Shown here piece after piece: positions 59,693 to 64,000 of a stretch of DNA of 64,000 bases; position 1 is the first letter of the stretch; the number at the start of each line of letters is the position of its first letter. Made by a program: the position numbers and the translations under genes. The notes under the pieces are model-generated. The model made no database searches, was not told where the DNA came from, and saw nothing but the letters and a program-made list of their open reading frames with translations. This DNA is from Sorex araneus (taxonomy: Eukaryota; Chordata; Mammalia; Eulipotyphla; Soricidae): contig NC_073305.1 in assembly GCF_027595985.1 (NCBI RefSeq), positions 85,345,626-85,409,625 of the forward strand, given 5' to 3'.

Positions 59693-60600
59693 AAATTGAA
59701 TCACCATGAGATACAATTATAAAGCTTTCATGTTTGAGTTTCAGTCATATAATGATCAAACACCCATCCTTCCACCAGTGCACATTCTCCACCATCAATG
59801 TCCCCAGAATTACCTCCCCCTTTCCAACCCCCCCCCCGTCTCCATGGCAGACAGTTTACCCCATACTCTGTCTCTACTTTTGGGCATTATGATTTGTAAT
59901 ATAGATACTGAGAGGTTATCACATTTGGTCCTTTATCTACTTTCAGCACACATCTTCCATCCCCAGCAATTCCTCCAACCATCATTGTTTTAGTGATCTC
60001 TTCTCTATTCCAGCTGCCTTCTCCCCCCAGCTCATGAGACAGGCTTCCAACTATGGAGCAATATTCCTGGCCCTTGTGTCTACTGTCCTTGGGTGTCAGT
60101 CTTATATTATCTTATTTAATATTCCACAAATGAGTGCAGTCATTCTATGTCTATCCCTCTCTTTCTGACCCATTTCATTTAGCATGATACTCTCTCCATG
60201 TTCATCCACTTATAAGCAAGCTTCATGACTTCATCTTCCTTAACAACTGCGTAGTATTCCATTGTGTAGATGTACCAAAGTTTCTTTTTTTTTTCTTTTG
60301 GGTTACATCTGGTGATTCTCAGGGGTAACCTCTGCACTCAGGAATTACTCCTGGCAGTTCTCAGGGGACCATGTAGGATGCTGGGAATGTCACCAGGGTT
60401 GGTCAAGTGCAAGGCAAACGCCCTATCTGCTGTGCTGTCATTCCAGCCCCTGCAAATTTCTTTAACAGTCGTCTGTCCCCAGGGTTGTTTCAGATTCTGG
60501 CTATTGTGAACAGTGCTGCAGTGAACACAGAGGTGCAGAAGTAATTTCTACTGTGCTTTTTTTGCACCCTCGGGATATATTCCCAGAAGAGACCACAGAA
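59693..60600 (-). mobile_element. L1 3' UTR fragment (antisense), interrupted by a SINE
   Basis: The most complete L1 3' end in the window. In order it has AATCACCATGAGATACAATT, TCCACCAGTGCACATTCTCC, TTCATTTAGCATGATACTCT, GTAGTATTCCATTGTGTAGA and, after the SINE, TTCTGGCTATTGTGAACAGT and CCTCGGGATATATTCCCAGA. No open reading frame of the element is retained. The SINE at 60282-60450 split it. Confidence 0.8.
60282..60450 (-). repeat. SOR-type SINE nested in the L1
   Basis: An antisense copy with GGGTTACATCTGGTGATTCT, CTCTGCACTCAGGAATTACT and TGTGCTGTCATTCCAGCCCC. The flanking CAAAGTTTCTTT and CAAATTTCTTT are the duplicated L1 target. Confidence 0.9.
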
Positions 60601-60947
60601 ACTATTAGTCTATCAGTAGAAGCACTTGGCTACTTAACTTAACCACTGCTATGTGCATCTAGATGTCCTTGACCCTAAGAAGAAGAAACTATTACTTGTA
60701 TTATCGCTATAAACTTTGAGATCTACAAAAATACAAAGGTGAATTTGGTCATAGAGAAACATCATATAAAAAGAAATATGGTGATATTATATAAAGTCAG
60801 TGGTCTATGCTCTTAAAAGATTATCAATGTCATGAAGGCTAGTAGCCAAAGCACTATTCAGGTTAAAATAGACTAAAAGATACATCAATATGATGTGATT
60901 TATGATATTACTTTAGAAGCAAAACCTAAAAAAATATTGTTATAAGA
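60601..60947. other. AT-rich unassigned sequence
   Basis: Nothing recognised. Confidence 0.4.
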
Positions 60948-61113
60948 AATTTTTTGTATTTTTATTTGGACTATGCCCTATGATACTCCTGACTCTGTGC
61001 TCAAAGATCACTTCTGGCAATGCTCAGGAAAACACATATGGTGTTGGGCATTGAACAAGGGTCAGGCATGCACAAGGCGAGTAAGAGCTTAACCTCAGTA
61101 CCATCCCTACAAC
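60948..61113 (-). repeat. SOR-type SINE, old
   Basis: TTTGGACTATGCCCTATGAT, CTCTGTGCTCAAAGATCACT and GTACCATCCCTACAACCC in antisense. Confidence 0.7.
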
Positions 61114-61304
61114 CCAAGATTTGAAATATCTGTAACTGCTGTATGATAAAGGGGCATGCAACTTATTTTCCAGTAGCTTCAGTGGGAAGAAGAAAGAGGA
61201 GAAAAAGAAGTTGATGTGAAAAATTATGACTCTTGGTAAATATGGAAGCTCTGTGCTATTCTTGCAATAATTATGTAAACTTTATAATAATTATGATAAA
61301 AAGT

Positions 61305-61558
61305 AAACTGTATCACTGTATCACTGTCATCTTATTGCTCATTGATTTGCTCGAGCGGGCACCAGTAATATCTCCATTGTGAGACTTGTTGTTACTGTTT
61401 TTGGCATATCAAATATGCCACGGGGAGCTTGCCAGGCTCTGCCGTGTGGGCGAGATACTCTTGGTAGCTTGCCGGGCTCTCCAAGAGGGGTCGAGGAATT
61501 GAACCCGGGTCGGCCTTGTGCAAGGCAAACGCCCTACCCACTGTGCTATCGCTCCAGC
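61305..61558 (-). repeat. Chimeric SINE with RTE-derived tail
   Basis: In antisense it opens with the tail repeat (TGTATCACTGTATCACTGTC, complement of GTGATACA units), then CTCATTGATTTGCTCGAGCG, GGCACCAGTAATATCTCC, the middle section with paired GCTTGCCAGG and GCTTGCCGGG words, and the SOR-like head GTGCTATCGCTCCAGCAGCC. It preserves the tail best of the three copies. A C-run and A-run at 61560-61579 follow the head end. Confidence 0.9.
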
Positions 61559-61579
61559 AGCCCCCCCCCCAAAAAAAAA

Positions 61580-64000
61580 CCTAAAATGGTAGATAAAACT
61601 TTTCTTAGAGAGAATTTCTTCCTGCTTAGGAAAGTAAATTGAACTATACACATACATTTAGGCCATGTTTCTCTAACTAATAACTTAGACTCTCCCAGAT
61701 GATGCCATATGTCTTTACATATAAAAATGCTAGTCATTTTTGAAGGTTCAGTTTCATTAGATAACATAACTTACACACTTGTAATATATAAGATGGTATT
61801 ATGTCCTTAGCAAAAGGCATATTAAGAATAACTTTATTTCTTTGATATATCTTATAAATTATTTATAAGGATAAAATTAAAAACAATTAAATGCTCATAA
61901 TAGAATAAAACAGGCATGCTTCCTAAGTCATGAAATTAGGCATAGCTATAGATAAAACAAATTCCAAGTAATATTTGGAAATGGTAATTTGTAGAAAATT
62001 TATCTGTAAATTTCTTCTAAGTTGATTTAATGGAAGCATTTCCAGACATGGCATGGAAATATCCATCATGGTTCTGATTGTCGACTTGTTTTTTTCTATT
62101 ATTACCTGTGCCTTGTTGATACATGTCTCTTACCAATGTATGTCATCTTAAGAGTGGTCAGTTACCTGTGTCAGAGCTCATACAAAATTATGGGAAGTCT
62201 TAGTCTTCTGTCAATTACAACAAATTTTAACATTTAAAGTAAAAACTCATGTGCTAAGTGCTAGTTTTCATGGTTTAACTATTTGTTTTCTTTATCCTAT
62301 TATATACATTTATGTTAATGATAAAATATGATTAGCTTCCTATTTGGCACTTGTTTCTTGTTCCATTGTAGGCAAGAAATAAATTTCTCTTTTACAGTTT
62401 TAATGGAGAGGTTTTGAAGGTTTTCTTGACATTTAGAAGAGGGAAATAGAACACGTTTCAGGCTGAGCACTAGTTAAAAAAAGTCACCCTCACTATTCAG
62501 AAGTCATTTACTTTATTGTTACTTCCTGTGTTTTGCTATCAACAACCCCCCATGACATCAGCAGCCCTTGGTTAAAAGTTGTTCACTGGCTGCCTTGACA
62601 GACCTTTGCTGTTTAACTGTTTCATGCCCAGTTAAATATGTCATAGATAGATGCCAGCCTGTGATTTCAGTGGAATTTCCCATGACACAGGCACTAGATT
62701 AAAAACTACAAGCTTTAAAGCTGCAATACCTTTTTTAAAAACTAGTAAGTATAGAAGTGAGCTAGAGGAAACACGTGGTAAATGCATAGAGTTGGAGGGG
62801 GCTCTCGAAATTCTATGCAAATTTTCAACACAGCTGTATAGTACAGTGGCAGTGGGAATTTGGGGGTCGTGGAGGGGGGATGTAGGTTTAATTTCTGTCT
62901 CAGTGCTATGTAAACATTCTGATCCCCGCCTTGTTCCCAGGGAGTGGAAGTTTGCACCATTATCCAAGCCTCCACCCAAGAGCGGTTTCTGTCCTTTCGG
63001 AATTAGCTGTGCTCGAGCACCAGCCAGAACACAGCCATCAGCAGGAGCCGTCTCAAATGTGGGGGCAACAGCATGGTAAGAGCTTTTTCTCCCTTTCGCA
63101 GCAGCAGTTCCTTGGGGTCTCTATAAACATAGCCTCCTATCAGGTTGATTTACAGATTGCCATAGTGTTTACAGATTGTCCTGAAAATGAGATGTCATGT
63201 GAAGGGATCCCGGGATGCAGCTCTTGAAATGAATTCATATGAAAAATTAAAGTCATGTGGGATCTTAGTACAAGGCAAAACCTATGCAGAATTGTAGATG
63301 AAAGTTCATACTGTAAATGATGTTATAATGGATGGGGAACGTTTATATCAATCATTAGGGCTGGAGGATGAATTTATATGGAGGTAATTGATGAGTCACA
63401 TTTAAAGAAAGCTAATGTAAGATAACATTTGAGTATAGAATAATATTCCTGATGTTTGGGCCTGAAGATGTCCTCTGAGTCACAGTGGCTACCAGTCAGG
63501 AAATTACTTTTAACAGTGTGTATAAGAAAATGCTGAGTACCTTTGCTTTTAGACATCCCTGAACATCTTAAGTCATTACAGGTGCTAAAGCCATGGAACG
63601 ATTTTAAAGCATTACTTATAGATTCCAGAAGAGAAGGCCTGTGTGGTCTGTTTTACTGCAAGCACAGTAAAAATTAGTGGGTCCTATTTATTCATTAGTA
63701 ATCTGGTGGCCACGATGAATCCTAATTCCTCATGTGCTTGAAGTGCTGCTGCTATTATTTGTTGAGAAAATTCCCCACCCCTTTTTTTCTATTAAATCTT
63801 CCTTCCAGGAGTTGTGTTTATTTGGCACTAAGTTAAAAGGAGAGGATGTTGTTAAAAGAAGGGACCACTTTACAGTGACCATTAACTAAACATCTTGGTA
63901 CCTACTACTACTAAAATCCAATTGATTTAGTCACTGAAGTATGTAATCGAAGGGTAATTTGGTAACTTTTAGAATTCACAGATATATATTTTATTTGTAA
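61580..64000. other. Unassigned sequence at the window end
   Basis: No SINE, L1 or gene recognised. The first part (61600-62630) is AT-rich. The part 62640-63240 is more balanced, holds an octamer ATGCAAAT at 62815 and could be regulatory, but I cannot support a call. Confidence 0.4.

Noticed and set aside
62651..63079. A 142-codon open frame near the window end
   Set aside because: No recognisable family, no start context and no splice partner. Retained only as unassigned sequence.

Overview
This is a mammalian genomic window. It carries one complete protein-coding gene on the + strand: TFAP2B, the transcription factor AP-2 beta. The gene has seven coding exons between 11441 and 37350 that join into a 460-residue protein with every splice phase matching. 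All exons end in GT and start after AG. The last exon appears to run on into a 3' UTR of about 4.35 kb that ends at a strong polyadenylation signal (AATAAA at 41683, GT-rich element just after). A 27-nt alternative first exon (MLVHTYSSM) is embedded in intron 1 at 14304-14330. I see no second protein-coding gene; almost all other open frames are repeats, CpG islands or low-complexity DNA.

The organism is most likely a shrew (Sorex or a close relative). The dominant repeat, over 30 copies, is a tRNA-derived SINE with a head of the type GGGCTGGAGCGATAGCACAG, a B box, and an A-rich end after GTGTGACCC. I recognise this as the SOR family of shrews. L1 3' ends and old MIR copies are also present. 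One 5'-truncated RTE-type LINE (3305-3772) encodes the end of an RTE protein with strong nematode-like wording, as expected for the shrew RTE1_Sar family reported to have moved horizontally between nematodes and the shrew.

Layout. 1-7.8 kb: repeat-rich upstream DNA with SINEs, MIR, L1 ends and the RTE copy. 7.8-11.2 kb: repeat-poor TFAP2B 5' flank with two CTCF-like motifs. 11.2-41.7 kb: the TFAP2B transcription unit, with a CpG island and a second start exon in intron 1, a roughly 430-bp CT tract abutting exon 2, several enhancer-like blocks in introns 2 and 3, and only a handful of SINEs. 43.7-45.0 kb: a CpG island bracketed by two diverged copies of a 127-bp element. 45-62 kb: dense SINE and L1 landscape with nested insertions. 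62-64 kb: unassigned.

The most interesting biology is the RTE/SINE relationship. Three SINEs (45001, 46385 and 61305) share the tRNA-like head of SOR but end in about 60-75 nt homologous to the 3' end of the RTE copy in this same window. They carry GTGATACA-type tails instead of poly(A). One has a perfect 14-bp target site duplication. This suggests that a horizontally acquired RTE has been parasitised by a host SINE, giving one SINE head two mobilisation routes (L1 for A-tailed SOR, RTE for the chimera). A second point of interest is that the alternative first exon of TFAP2B swaps out the N-terminal SUMO motif, and that its flanking splice-like signals would also permit in-frame cassette use.
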